DNA from: Apoderus coryli
Taxonomy: Eukaryota > Arthropoda > Insecta > Coleoptera > Attelabidae
Assembly (NCBI GenBank): GCA_911728435.2
Contig: OU452198.1
Coordinates: 8,032,001-8,096,000, forward strand
DNA length: 64,000 nt
Direction of reading: 5' to 3'
Shown here: positions 23,031-34,306 of the stretch, piece after piece
Layout: each line of letters starts with the position of its first letter
How positions within the stretch are numbered: the stretch's first letter is position 1
Notes under the pieces: generated by a model
What the model saw: the letters and a program-made list of their open reading frames with translations, nothing else
The model's database searches: none
What the model was told of the DNA's origin: nothing
Translations under genes and position numbers: made by a program

Positions 23031-24089
23031 ATTTTTCGAATATAGTTTATAATACAAACTGACATTATTCTGTGGTTGTCTGTCTGCCTCTAAAGTTTCT
23101 GCTTTCGAAACTGAACCACTCTGTATATGTAGGTACAATTCATTCATTAATTATAATTATCAAAACTTTTATTTTTTGTAACATGTTGTTTCTTTGACTG
23201 TGTGTATTTATTTGTCTAAATAAATGATAGCAAAATTAAAAATTACCTTTTTGGACTATCTGGCAAAAGCCTCTGTCTCGGCTGGCCCAGGTAAGCAAGG
23301 TACTGTACTAATCGATTGTATTAACAGATTTCTAATGAAAAATTACTACCCTACCGAAAAATATCGCAATTTCAGTCGCCACAACTGGGTATAAGCCCTT
23401 AATTCATACACGTATACATACCTACCTAAATATTAATTGTTTGTTGCATTTGAAGATCCCTGTATGTTTGTGTATTAATATTTACAAAATACAATTTGTA
23501 AATACATAGTACCTATAGTTGAATCCACACTGAGAAATTGCAGCAAATTTTAAATTTAATTAAATACAAGAAGCTACTCTGTTCGAAATTATATGAAATT
23601 ATATATCTGCTCCGATCGCACAGATCGACATCATTGAATAAATATCAGGCCTGTATTAGGTACAATATTAAATTATTCATAAGCCGAATATGGTTGAAAT
23701 TAAATTAAATAATAATTATTATAAGATATCGTTTTACGATACTAGTAAGTTATTTCCAAAGAAAGGAGACAACACTGATTGACTTAAAGCCTGAAACAGT
23801 CCTCCAGTACAGCAGAGAGACATTTCATACTCCGATGCCGTGGAAAAAAGGAGGGGCGATAATTGACCAACAAAGGTGTTTTCCATCTCCTAATCGTACT
23901 CTTCAAACAAGATTATAATAATTATAGATTTGCAACTTTAAAACAACAAAACTGCCAAAGCAAATAATTCCTTACCATGGAAACTCCACTGGACTCTTCT
24001 CAATACAAATTCCTCCCTATGCAAAGCAAAGCAAATATCATTGAAATTCAATTCTTTAAACAATTTTTAAATACATCTAACAAACCTAC
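23031..24089. other. Spacer
   Basis: About 1 kb of AT-rich DNA without a recognised coding region or repeat partner. Confidence 0.35.
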
Positions 24090-24345
24090 ATATCTCCTAA
24101 AGCTCGAAGGTCCAGGCTGTGGCCAGGGTGGTAGGTGACGTCGTTGAGGCTCTTGAGGGGGTCTCACGACCCCTGTCGAAACCTTATCCTTGTGGGTTCG
24201 GCGAGTTAGTTTTGTTGCAGCTATTCCGTTTTTCCCAACCCGTAGAGGACAGGTGGTAGAGGTTGAATCGACTCGGTCGGTTCTGTGCTGAGGCCGTTAT
24301 TCGTCATTATCATCATCATCAACATTCCCTCGCTAACAATTCTTA
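24090..24345 (-). repeat. RTE/SINE-like 3' terminus and unassigned GC-richer block
   Basis: On the minus strand GTTAGCGAGGGAATGTTGAT is followed by a GATGATGAT run at 24304-24318, and a second copy lies at 27044-27071 (GTTAGCGGGTGAATGCTGAT then GATGA). GATGA-rich tails are typical of RTE-type retrotransposons and the SINEs that use them. The GC-richer block 24115-24290 beyond the tail has coherent minus-strand readings (HPGHSLDLRALGDM near 24100) that I cannot name. Confidence 0.4.
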
Positions 24346-24439
24346 TTGTAAAGGGTTCTACCGATCCAGGAGTCGAAGTATCCGGATGAATTTCTGGAGA
24401 CAACCGTTGAGCTTCAATATCCTCCACAGAGCCTCACGG

Positions 24440-24910
24440 TTAACAGAGCCATTATATACCTTTATCAACGATGTCTATCACTATTTGTATGCAGCTCAGA
24501 TCTTATGCTGGAGGACACTGCGAATGAATGATTCTCAGATAATCTAATAAATCTCAATGTTCATAAGACTCAAAAACTAACATTTTCTTGTCATGCTTCG
24601 GGAAGTACGGCAAAGCTGTTGGGTATAACTCTTGATGATGCACTGAGCCGGACTCCCCATGTCGCTGTTTCAGTCGCAAGTTATTTCCAGGTATTTATGT
24701 CATTAGAAGAGCTGTCTGAGGCGGCACGCCCTGAGCACTGTTTACTTTTCCTTATTCCGCTCCCAGATGACTTATGGGGTTGTGCTGTGAGCCACTTCAT
24801 CGTCCGCGTTGCAGGTGTTCTTGCTGCAGAAGAACGTAGTTCGGATTCTGGTGGGTGATGGATGTCTAGACCATTGCCGTTAATGAAACTTTGATTGAAA
24901 TTGGAACAGA
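24440..24910 (+). pseudogene. R1/I-like reverse transcriptase palm-to-thumb relic
   Basis: Plus-strand RT relic that needs three frames. YTFINDVYHYLYA begins it, the YADD core is destroyed, then NLNVHKTQKLTFSCHASG, KLLGITLDDALSRTPHV, VYFSLFRSQMTYGVVL and, after a stop, LLQKNVVRILVGDGCLDHC. The sequence TPHV, YGVVLW-type and LQKNVVR..G...DHC text is characteristic of the RT thumb of R1/I-type and related elements, a different lineage from the Jockey/CR1-like relics elsewhere in this window. Catalytic residues are lost. Confidence 0.75.
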
Positions 24911-24944
24911 ATTTCTCTGCCAAGTACTATACCGGCTCTCGCAC

Positions 24945-24977
24945 CGGGAAGGGTTTCGATCGATTATGGAGAAACTA
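24945..24977. repeat. 33-bp identical repeat, copy 1
   Basis: A 33-base string beginning CGGGAAGGGTTTCGATCGAT is identical to 38961-38993. Here it directly follows the R1-like RT relic; there it abuts a mariner fragment. Confidence 0.75.
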
Positions 24978-25683
24978 AACTGAAATATTCTCTGAAATCC
25001 GTTCTTTTCAGAGAAATTGGAAGCCGGACGATCAATACGAAGCAGATCACAATATAAGGCAATGTAAAACACGGTTATTCATATTGCAGATCAGACCATT
25101 AATCATTGTTTTCAACAAAACCAAAAGGTAAAGAAAATGGACCTAAATAACTTTCAAAAAAATTAATTAACATTAACACGTCAATTAATTAACCGTCACT
25201 ATTATTTCAAAATGCCTTTTTGTTTGTTGTACATCTGCTATAAAAGATACAATAATTACAAGCACAAAGTTTTGTAACAAGTGACTTTTTCATCATAGGA
25301 TTTGATTTTTATAGGTATAAAATCCACCAAGAAGTAATCATTATTGTGATGAAATAATAAAAAAAGCTTACAACAATCGACAAAAAATATCCTGTCCAAT
25401 CCTGTCGTGTGGAGGCGCGAATGGTAGCCATCGTCGTGGCACTTTTGATTTGCTCGATTGATGCGGCATTGGTCTGTAATCTACCGAACTCTCTCTAATG
25501 GCATTATTACAACAAAATAACAGATACCTGACAACGTTGGTGGCCTATAATCTATAGGAAAACAATAAGAAGAACACGCATAAACATTGATTTAGTCAAC
25601 GGTACATCATACACGATAGTACTGTTCCTATACTTTAACCAACAACATAGTGGACCATTATATTGTTTTGACCAATTTTATAA
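24978..25683. other. Spacer
   Basis: No named feature. A GC-richer patch at 25395-25480 stands out weakly. No inverted repeats paired. Confidence 0.3.
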
Positions 25684-26712
25684 AGGGTGTTCCAATAAGA
25701 TGGCCGGTTTTCAACTGCGCGCTATGTGTGTAGTGTCTTGATTTGACAGGTGGGAAGTGAGTGTACAATTATCGGAATGCTCCCAATGAAGCCGCTGTGA
25801 GAAGAATACAAAGTTTGAGCGTCTATTAATAACATGAAAACAGAAACACGGGTTCGCCTTGGTCGCTCGACTCATAATATAGTAGCAGTGCCTGGAAATG
25901 TTGAGGAAAGATCAACCGCAGCAATTCGGCATATAGCTCAGGAACTTGGGGTGTCCACAACCACTATGCATCGAATTTTAACAAAAGATTTGAATCTCCA
26001 TATGTACAAACTCCAATTGACTCAAGAGCTAAAGCCGGAAGACCCTTGCCAGAGAAGAGCGTTTATTGAATGGATGTTGAAACAACGACAATTTGATGGT
26101 GATTTTTCAACGAAAATCATCTTTAGTGACGAGGCTCATTTTCATTTTCATTGACAAAAATGTCGCATTTGGTATTGCGAAAATCCACGAGTGATTGATG
26201 AGAAACAGATGCATCCAAAAAGATTCACTGTTTGGTGTGTATTTTGGGCGAATGGTATCATCGGTCCATTCTCCTTCGAAAATGCAGTTGGTCAAGCATT
26301 AACCGTGATTGGTGTTCAGTATCGTGAAATGTTAACTAACTTTTTTGTGCCAAAATTGCAATACATGGATCCCAACAACATGTGGTACGTGTGGGCATCA
26401 GCGAGAAAAACTGTGGAATTACTGCACGAGTCATTTCCTGGTCGTGTTATTTCTCATTCTGGAGACCGTGATTGGTCGCCCAGAACATGCGATTTAACGC
26501 CTTTGAACTTTTTTCCTTTTGGATATTTAAGGTCACACTTTTATGTCAACAGATCCATAACGATTAGTTTTTTTTATGTGCAACGGTCCTTGAAAATTTC
26601 ATTAAAAGAGCACATCTGTGCCAGCAAAGCCGAGTCAATCTTCAGTCTTCCAGTGGAATCGATTATCATGACCTTCAAGGTCCGCAGAGGTGAAATTAAT
26701 AAGTTTCTTTAA
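25684..26712 (+). mobile_element. Mariner-type element relic (left end plus transposase)
   Basis: The left end AAAGGGTGTTCCAATAAGA resembles the ends of the element at 46381 (GGGGTTTTCCAATAAGA), and the transposase is of the same subtype. The right end is not evident after the transposase stop, so the element is probably 3' truncated near 26760. Confidence 0.6.
25834..26712 (+). pseudogene. Mariner-type transposase missing two catalytic aspartates
   Basis: Relic in one frame with a stop near 26152. First part: a helix-turn-helix region at residues 31-59 (IRHIAQELGVSTTTMHRILT), LQLTQELKPEDP, and KIIFSDEAHF with the first aspartate at residue 99. A stop and a small deletion follow. Second part: KQMHPKRFTVWCVFWANGII, then WYVWASARKTVELLHESF, where the family has a QQDGATCHTA block; about nine bases are deleted and the second aspartate is lost. 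CDLTPLNFF shows Asn in place of the third aspartate. The C-terminus survives as RRGEINKFL. The protein is the subtype found at 46381 on the other strand. It cannot catalyse transposition. Confidence 0.85.
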
Positions 26713-26781
26713 AACGCTTTTACTTCTAATTTTGAGCTTTTGCTAGTGTTTTTTAGCTTTTATTTGTTGATTCTCGTGATG

Positions 26782-27018
26782 TTATGCCCTACATCCCCCT
26801 TCCACGAATCGTGATTGGGGGTTCAGGATTTGCCGTCTTCGAAGTTCGTCCTCTTCTGTATTTTTCATTACTTCTTTTATGAATTCGTGAATGTCATTCA
26901 ATTTCTTCTTATTTTGCAGAATTGTACTGATCATGTTTTCCTCATGTATAATCTGATTTAATTTCGTTTCATGAAAAAGTCTTTGTCTTAACCACCTGTC
27001 TAGCTGCTGACAATACAC
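26782..27018 (-). pseudogene. Possible retroelement C-terminal fragment
   Basis: A 78-codon minus-strand stretch rich in charged residues: LRQRLFHETKLNQIIHEEN, NDIHEFIKEVMKNTEEDELR. The helical, EVM.N.EEDE.RRRQ-style ending is reminiscent of the C-terminal tail of R1-like Pol proteins. There is no conserved catalytic residue to test, so the assignment is weak. It could also be chance or an unrelated transposon protein. Confidence 0.3.
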
Positions 27019-27043
27019 ACAATTTTTTTAAATCTTTTTCGTG

Positions 27044-27080
27044 TCATCATCATCAGCATTCACCCGCTAACGTGTGTGAA
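27044..27080 (-). repeat. RTE/SINE-like 3' terminus, copy 2
   Basis: Same end as at 24304: GTTAGCGGGTGAATGCTGAT with a GATGATGA tail on the minus strand. Only the terminus is recognisable. Confidence 0.4.
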
Positions 27081-27310
27081 CCCTAAGATGGCTAAACAGA
27101 CCGATGCTCGAGCCGCAAATTTTGTCACAAAATTGACACACCCAATCAACCTCATTTACGGAATATGCAATAGACCAAACTTGCCTAACTCAAGGACATA
27201 CTGTTCTCAGTTTCACGCCTTACCCATGTATTTTCAATCCGATCGCGATGATTTGGGGATCATAAAATCTGATTACAAAAAGAATATTCAAACACCAAAT
27301 ATATGTATAA

Positions 27311-28952
27311 CAGGGTGTTTGCAAGGTCGATAGAAAGTCTTGGGGAGGTGATAGGGCAGACCATGTAGAATCTTTTAAGCCAAACATACCTTAGTACAAA
27401 GTTTTACGATTTTCGAGATATTTGTATTTTGAAATTTAAATCATAAATTTGTAAATGAAACAAAATAAATTTTGGTGTTCAAAGTGAGAACCATTGTTTC
27501 TAATACATGCTCGATCTCTACGTCTTACTTCGGTAGTTGTTGTATGTAATAACCTGTCTTGCTGCATTACTTGAAAAGCTTCTCGAAATTTTCTTATTAA
27601 ATGGATTTTTTATACGATTTCTTCAGTATAAACTAACTCTTTAGCCCGCCCCCAGACATAAAACTCCAATGGTGTCAAGTCCGGGGATCTAGCAGGCCAC
27701 AGAATTGGTCCACCTCTGCCTATCCAGCTATTTGGAAAAATATCATCCAAATATTGTCTTACGTCTAAACGGAAATGAGCTGGACATCCGTCGTTTTGGA
27801 AAACAATTTGCATATCATCTGGAAATTGTACTCATTCAAGTAATTTTGGAAGAAAATTTTGCAGAAATTCTAGATAGCTGTCGCCGATTAATCATTCTGG
27901 TAAAAAATAAGGACCGATTAATCTTTCTCCAATGACGCCGGCCCATACAATAACGGAAAATTTGTGTTGGAAAGGTACCTGTTTTTGCCAGTGTGGATTT
28001 TTATGCATTTATGCAAATTGTGAAAATTACAAATGCCTTCCTTTGAAAAATTGGATTCGTCCGTCCATAGCATGCTTTCCAGAAACCGTTCATTCTCAAA
28101 TGTCACTATTTGAGAGAAAACGACAAAATTGGCTTCTACGAATAGGATCACCATCTTCAAGTCCTTGTACGCCGATACCATGAAAAGGATATTTTCCTTC
28201 ACGATACATCGTACTCCAAACCTTCCATGATGACAAACCAAGATCAGCAGCAACTTTCCTAGTACTTGTAGTGGGATCATCTGCAAACGCTTGGAGGATT
28301 AGATCTTCATCTTCAGGATGATGTCGACCTGGATGAACACCAAGTTCAATACGTTTGACACTTCCAGTCTCGTGAAGACGTCGGTAAATATTGTAAAACA
28401 CTGTGACATTAGGCAAACTTCTCCCAGGAAATCGCTCGTGGTACAACTGTCGTGCTTGTAGTCCATTGCTATCTGCTCTGCCATACATGTACACGATATC
28501 TGCGTACTCTTCGTTACTGAAAGCTGCCATTTTATAAACTAACTAATTCACTGCACTGACATTCACGAATTATTATTGACCTGTTCGGAAAGGAATAAAG
28601 CAAGAATGTTTTGAATTTATTTTTAATGCACGCAAACAAGTTCCTTCTTGTCAGTATCACAAAAAAAAACGAAAACATTTATTTATTATTTGTTTGCAGT
28701 CAATTTGTTTTTGCGTGTGTTCTCTAAATAAAAAAAAAACACACTTTTAGGTATTTAAAAACTATTTCACATAGCCTGTTGTTCTTTTAGTGATAACAGG
28801 AAAACAACGCATATTTTCATACTAAAAATGGAAAATATCCAATAAGTCGAAAACCGTAAGACTTTGTACTAAAGTATGTTTGGCTTAAAAGATTCTAATT
28901 GGCTTGCCCTATCACCTCCACAAGACTTTCTATCGACCTTCCAAACACCCTG
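27311..28952 (-). mobile_element. Near-complete Tc1/mariner element with about 125-bp TIRs
   Basis: The ends CAGGGTGTTTGCAAGGTCGA and its complement at 28933-28952 (CAGGGTGTTTGGAAGGTCGA) begin arms that can be matched for about 125 bases (27311-27435 and 28828-28952), sharing TAGAAAGTCTTG.GGAGGTGA and TTTTAAGCCAAACATAC. A TA follows the right end; the left flank shows TAA, so one base is extra. It is 1,642 bases long with the transposase on the minus strand filling most of the interior. This is the best-preserved DD41-type element here. Confidence 0.9.
27436..28530 (-). pseudogene. DD41-type transposase with Glu as third catalytic residue
   Basis: Transposase with its natural start at 28530 (MAAFSNEEYADIVYMYGRAD), an N-terminal domain of the DUF4817/helix-turn-helix kind seen in this group, and TSTRKVAADLGLSSWKVW as the second helix-turn-helix. 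After a frameshift near 28110: MLWTDESNF (first aspartate), HKCIKIHTGKNRY; another slip; then MQIVFQNDGCPAHFRLDV (second aspartate) and WIGRGGPILWPARSPDLTPL followed by EFYVWG. The spacing from the second aspartate to this glutamate is 41 residues. After one stop the C-terminus runs on to 27436 with ACIRNNGSHFEHQN. Two frameshifts and one stop inactivate it. Relatives in this window have aspartate at the third position. Confidence 0.9.
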
Positions 28953-29648
28953 TATATACATTTGCTTTTATTTTTGCCAAAGAAATACTGATACGCTCAT
29001 GGCTCCAAACTCATAGATCTATCTAAGCCGCCGAAAGTTTTTTTGGGATTTCAACTGACATTAAAAATTCTATACATGAACGTTGGTGCCCAATGATATT
29101 AGGAACAGAAAATCTATTAGATGTGTCTAGTATAAAAATTAAGTACCCACAATCTTAACAATGTAATCCGCAGCAAATTATCAAAAACCTCCCCATGTCA
29201 TAACATGCAGTTCAAAAATAAAAAACAGGTCATATTTTTAAACGTTACATTAATATGTAAAATCGTCCTGCATAAAAAATCCATTAACTTTAATGGGTGT
29301 TGTGTTGTTTTTTTAAATGTTAAAAATTTCTAAAACCGACCATTTTTCACTAATATCAACACTAACTCTACCAGCAATTTCCTCTCTCATATAAAAATAA
29401 TAATAATCATATTCATAAAGCATGTACCACACGATATACTTATTTATAACATAAAAATTATTATAACTACATGCTAACATGAAATCTGATATTATTTGCT
29501 TTTATCAGAACTGTTTTGAATTAGTTTTTATAATAACAGTAATTGTTAATGATAATGAATATGTTTAAACTGAAAACGACAGTATTGGAATGAATATACC
29601 TACGCTTTACCAGCATCAGCCTCATTGAATAAACGAATATAAACTATA
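28953..29648. other. Spacer
   Basis: AT-rich, no recognised coding sequence or repeat partner. Confidence 0.4.
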
Positions 29649-29749
29649 CAGGATGTTATATGTGGGAAATAAAAGTCAATCTCCACGAAATAACTGTAAA
29701 ATCTCCACGAAATAAATGTAAAATCCCTCTAAGGGTTGTTAGTCACGAT

Positions 29750-29781
29750 ACATGTTTCGAGGCAACAGGCCTCATCATCAG
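29750..29781 (-). ncRNA. Hammerhead-like motif, left arm
   Basis: Minus strand: CTGATGAT, then GAGGC pairing with GCCTC across CTGTT, then GAAAC and ATGTA. The stem is five perfect pairs. There is one base more than a canonical hammerhead between CUGAUGA and stem II. Confidence 0.4.
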
Positions 29782-29994
29782 TGGTGGGATCTATCTTACG
29801 AAAAGCTTTTTTTTTGTGCTAACATTTGTTTTTTTTTTCTACCCAAAGCTGCATTTATATAAAAAAAAGGTACCATTTAGGTATTTTAATTATGATTTTT
29901 GCTTTTCTGTTTACATAATCTTCTTCCACGAGGTGATATTCATGCATAGCACAACGATAACGCAAACTAGCTTTTCGTAAGATAGAACCCATCA

Positions 29995-30027
29995 CTGATG
30001 ATGAGGCCTGGTGCTTCGAAACATGTA
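29995..30027 (+). ncRNA. Hammerhead-like motif, right arm
   Basis: Plus strand: CTGATGAT (29995-30002), GAGGC (30003-30007) pairing with GCTTC (30013-30017) including one G-U pair, then GAAAC and ATGTA. Relative to the left arm the stem has changed from a G-C to a G-U pair, keeping pairing. Confidence 0.4.
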
Positions 30028-30285
30028 TGGTGACTGACTAACGACCCTTAGAGAGATTTATTAAATTTATTGTGAAGATTGACTTTTATCTCCCACATAT
30101 AATATCTCAGTCCACTTAAATATGGACTACTTCTTTAGATTATTCAGGATGTTTCTAAAAGACGCGACAATATTTATGGGGTTGATTTCTCAGGTAAATT
30201 TATGTAAAGATTTTCCCATAAACATACGTCCGAAAAATGTTTTTTTGTAAATAACGGTTTTTTTCATTATGTCAAATATTTGAAA

Positions 30286-30412
30286 TTTGGCAGCATTGTT
30301 GCTAGAAATAGGGAGCTTATATTGCCCTAACTAGATCAAAATTAGTAAGTCCAGTGCCGTTAGGAGCACAACTTAATAAAAATTATTGAGAAAAAAAATG
30401 TACGCCACTGAT
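30286..30412 (+). repeat. Partial copy of the 47.7-kb palindromic family
   Basis: AAATTTGGCAGCATT, a CCAGTGCCGT.AGGAGCA block and ATGTACGCCACTGAT follow the order and spacing of AAATTTGGCAGTATT, CCAGTGGCGTCGTAAGG and ATGTGCGCCACTGAC in the left arm of the element at 47705-48505. Only one arm is present. Confidence 0.55.
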
Positions 30413-30668
30413 TTTAATTTAATTTCGATATTGTCTTGAGATAAAGTAACTAAAACTACATCAGTAAACAAGATGGAGAAAAATCAGCAGGAATAACTGC
30501 TTGAACGCGTTGGATGTGGTATGGATATAAGAAATTGTCCTTAAGAATACACCAAACATTTTCTTTAACGATGTTCAGCATATTCTCTTCCAGCTATACC
30601 GTTCTTGCTGTCTTTGGCCTTCCTGTTTCTCCATTTCATTTTAGTGTGCTTGTTTCAGAAAGGCAGTT

Positions 30669-30782
30669 GAATGTGGCGTGTTCCCGGAGCAACCAAAGAA
30701 CTCTATCGTTGTTCCAGTGTTCAAAAGAGGTGATCAAAAAGCTATCGAAAATTACAAGCCAATTTCGTTATTTAGTGGATAG
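30669..30782 (+). pseudogene. Reverse transcriptase finger fragment
   Basis: A short plus-strand reading ECGVFPEQPKNSIVVPVFKR followed by GDQKAIENYKPISLFSG and a stop. This is the conserved G.FP...K.S.V.P..K.GD...ENYRPISLLS block of non-LTR RT fingers. It lies in a different frame from the longest open stretch there. Nothing of the palm follows, so it is a 38-residue scrap. Confidence 0.8.
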
Positions 30783-33700
30783 AGTTGTTTGAATTCCTGA
30801 CCAATTTTAAGATCATAATTTAGTGTCAGCATATGTTCCTATATATTGGAGTCTTCACGACTGATTATAATCTTTCACTGCCTGCTTAATAATAAGAATT
30901 CCTCATTTGCAGTCACTGCAGTTATGAATTGCTGACAAAGGTTCTGTTTAGGAATGTCATAATTTTTGGACAAATTTTTCAGGAGTTCTCAAACTGTTTC
31001 TTCAAACATTCCATGTGCAAGATCTTGATTCCTAATTGCCCGGGAACCAATACAAGGCCAAACCATTATCAACCGCCTAGGGTCTCTGACATACTAGTTT
31101 AGTTGTAAGGGTTTAAAGCTACCTGACTGTTTGATCATACAGGGTGTCCCAAAATTAAGAGGCTAAATGTTAACAGCATGTTCTGCGTTGAAAATAAGTC
31201 CTACTTATGTTTATAAACATATAACGGCTACTGCCCATCGGCAGAGTAACAGTCCTCCTGAAGGCAGGTGTTTTATGAATAATTCCGAAAAAAAAAACAC
31301 AAACAATTTGTATGTTCATTTGTATAAAAGTATACTGTATTTTCCTTTCCGCTCCAACACGGCAACATATAAGCCTACGCTGTGGATGATACATTTATAA
31401 TAATATGCTTCTGATATTATAAACTAACAACAAATTTTACTCACTAAGTCAGTGACATTTTCTATAGAAGGTAAAAATTTTCAGACCTTAACTGATGATA
31501 AATATTTAAAAGAAGACGCTGGCTTTGCACATATAAATCTTCTGCTTAAACTCCCAATGTGTTCCGCTCGTGTCGTATACCGTGTCCTATATTGATTTTA
31601 TTAATCTAAGAAAAACTATTTAAGAAATCATGGTTACAATATTCTGCCACCGTTCTTTACTGTCGGACACAAATTTTCTTGTTTAAATCCCACATTAATT
31701 CTTCGCAATACCATAAATATGATGTCCATTTGATTATATTTAGATTAATCTGACAAAATAACACGTCGCTAAAAATTATTTGTTCATTAACCCAATACTT
31801 TTTCCAGTCACTGTAGTTATTTTTATTACTGTCGGTATCCTTTGGCAGGCATGATTTATTATACGGCTTATATACGAGGGAGAAATGTATCAAAAAACGC
31901 TGCATTCGATGCCCTTTTATAATGTAAAGAGGCATGGGAACGGATGGCCCCGGTAGAATCGTTAAATTTATATATTTTAAATTAACTTTGGATAAACTAT
32001 ACCAAGAGGGGTTCCTTTAATCCAATAATATTCCATATAGTTCTGCTAAAACTTACTTAATCACTATGGCTCAAAACTTGCTTGTTCTTCGGCATATTAG
32101 AAAACGTGTACAGTTTTGTACCCGAAAATTTGACTCGACTAATTCTTCTGAGGAAATCGCAAGAACAACATTCAGAAGATTTGGAAGCGAAATTACCTTT
32201 GAAAAAACTGACAACAGTTCTTTCTTTTTATGGTAATATTCAGAGCATTCAAGAAATTTGAGATTGAATTTCTTCCATATATTTTCGAAAAACCATATTC
32301 TATAGAATTAATTCATTATGTAGGGACCTAACTGTATGCAAAAAAAAAAGTTCTCACAATAAGCCCATGAGGCTGCAGTGAAACCGGGGACTTGTGTTGA
32401 ACGGACCTTTTCAAAAACAAAAAAAAATTGTATGCAAAAAACTGATACAAACATATTATGTGAAAATTTATAACAGTTTCAAAAACCACCAACCACATCA
32501 TTTTTTGTATATTATGCCAACTTTAAAGTTTCATTATTTTACACTAGTTTAGCCACTTTTATTGACACAATGGATCACAATTTTAAAAATTTTATAAAAT
32601 CATCTAAAAATGTTAGTTGTTTAACTAATATATATAATTGATAATTAGGCAAATCGAAAATATTTTATGGATATTGACACATTTAATAAAAAACCGATAA
32701 TTAAAAAATGTTTTATAGTTAATGTCACTCAATAAAGTTCATTTGCCCCGCCCACTCTTTGAGCCACGATACGTCAGTGGTGCTCTTATACATTTAAAGT
32801 ATTAGATACACGTTAGTTTATTATTAAAATAATATTATTTATTCATCCAAATATATATTGAAAAATCCAATCACGAATCCTTTTATTCCACGCCAAAAAA
32901 ATTGAAAACAATAATAAAACTTACATCATACCACATAGAGTGCTTTTTATTCAATCCTATAATCTCCTGTCGATCAAAAGCAATCTCGATCTCATTGTAT
33001 TTTATAATATTTTCTTCGGCACCCAACATATAACAAAAAGTCGTTCTCTACCAATCATACATAATGATCAACCGGTAGCAGCATCTTTTTTCAACTGCCT
33101 TTAAAGTCGTCCATGCTTCGTCAATGTCCACCTGATGAACCGATAGTCATTTGTTATTTCTCTGTGTCCGAGGGCCCTCTTGCGGCCAGCATGACTGACA
33201 GTTTGACACGCTACTGCAGCGCCTACTGAAACGGTTTAGTTCAGGTATTGATGCGCAGTCATTCATAAAGAATTAATGACAAATGACTTTGTTGCGGTGT
33301 TGCCTACATGTTACGAATTTTATGTATGCAACATGCATTATCTTATATGTACAGGGATTGCTAAAGTAGATGCAAACATCGTTTATTTGTGGAGTTAGTT
33401 AAAAATGAAAGTGCGTCCGCAGACTCAAGTCAAATAGCGCAAAGAGAACCGTTTGGTCGCTAAAGAGTGTTTTTCTATTTTAGTCAAATTTTTTGATGGT
33501 TCTTAATTTTCGTCATAAAGATAATTCATTTTTGTAAAAACCTTCTTATGGCTTATATATATAGGGTGTAGTTTATGTTTATGCAGGGAGATTCATAAAT
33601 TTGCAGCAAAAAAAGATTTTTATTATAGCAAAAAACATATACAAAGCGCAATTAAATCGGCCAATTTTTGGAGGTTCCCCAAAGGCTAAGAAACTTGTCA

Positions 33701-33939
33701 ATAATAAGCATATAAGTTATTACCCAAGTAAAGGGTTGCATGGAAACAGTAGGGTATTTACATGTTTCAAGGTTATGTGTGACTGAGCAAAGTATTGGGG
33801 ATATATTGCAAGCAATCCAAGCTATTTACATTTTCCATACTCTCTGCGTTCATTTGACTTTTATACGAGTACGAGTCAGTACGTGTTATAGCTATATTAT
33901 CAACTTACGGTGATGTAATCAGACATTTTATGAATTAGA
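30783..33939. other. Long spacer with one CAGGGTGTCC terminus
   Basis: About 3 kb without a named coding region. TACAGGGTGTCCCAAAATTA at 31139 is a mariner-type end with no partner. A minus-strand stretch at 31657-31935 contains WVNEQIIFSDVLF, faintly like the first catalytic block of a Tc1/mariner transposase, too weak to call. A GC-richer patch occurs at 33165-33240. Confidence 0.3.
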
Positions 33940-34306
33940 TATCATTTAAAAGAACCGAATGCAACTGAAGTAACAAAACTAGTTGCGGAAAGTTTAAAAG
34001 AGCTTTGAATTAAGGCTTCGTTACCCGTTTTGTCAGAGAAGCGAATTACGGATATGATAAAAACATATTACAAGAAATGTCAAACTTTAAAATAGGTTGA
34101 AAAGTAGGAAGACCGATGCTGTTTCCCCTAAAGTGAAAGAATTCCCACACAATGGCAATGGTACTCTTTTTGATATAACTTCGTGTAAATGTGCCTATTT
34201 GAGTTTATGCAATACCAATGTCAAAGTGCCTCTTAAAGATAGAGCGTTTTTACGAGACCAGAGAACCGACCGCAAAATGGCAATTAATTCAGTTGATGTA
34301 ATTTAA
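33940..34306 (+). pseudogene. Frameshifted relic of an unnamed recurrent insect protein
   Basis: Two consecutive frames give one coherent protein: NATEVTKLVAESLKEL, stop, IKASLPVLSEKRITDMIKTY, frame change near 34090, then SRKTDAVSPKVKEFPHNGNG, LFDITSCKCAYLSLC and LKDRAFLRDQRTDRKMAINS. The cysteine-rich LFDI..CKC....C segment followed by a DQRT.RKM signature is, to my recollection, a pattern found in uncharacterised repeat-encoded insect proteins. I cannot give the family or function. The fact that the reading survives across a frameshift argues against chance. Confidence 0.5.

Larger units (their letters stand above)
29649..30108. mobile_element. Foldback element carrying a hammerhead-like motif in each arm
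   Basis: Arms of about 155 bases (29649-29808 and about 29967-30108) are imperfect reverse complements. Shared blocks are ATGTTATATGTGGGA near the end, AAAAGTCAATCT, TAAGGGT.GTTAGTCA, ATACATGTTTCG, GGCCTCATCATCAGT and CTATCTTACGAAAAGCT at the inner edge. The centre (29809-29966) is AT-rich and non-coding. The left flank reads TATA. It could be a MITE or the inverted pseudo-LTR pair of a Penelope-like element, which are known to carry hammerhead motifs; no Penelope RT is seen. Confidence 0.75.

Noticed and set aside
31657..31935. WVNEQIIFSDVLF as a Tc1/mariner first catalytic block
   Set aside because: Only a few residues fit, flanking text does not align and no second or third block follows.
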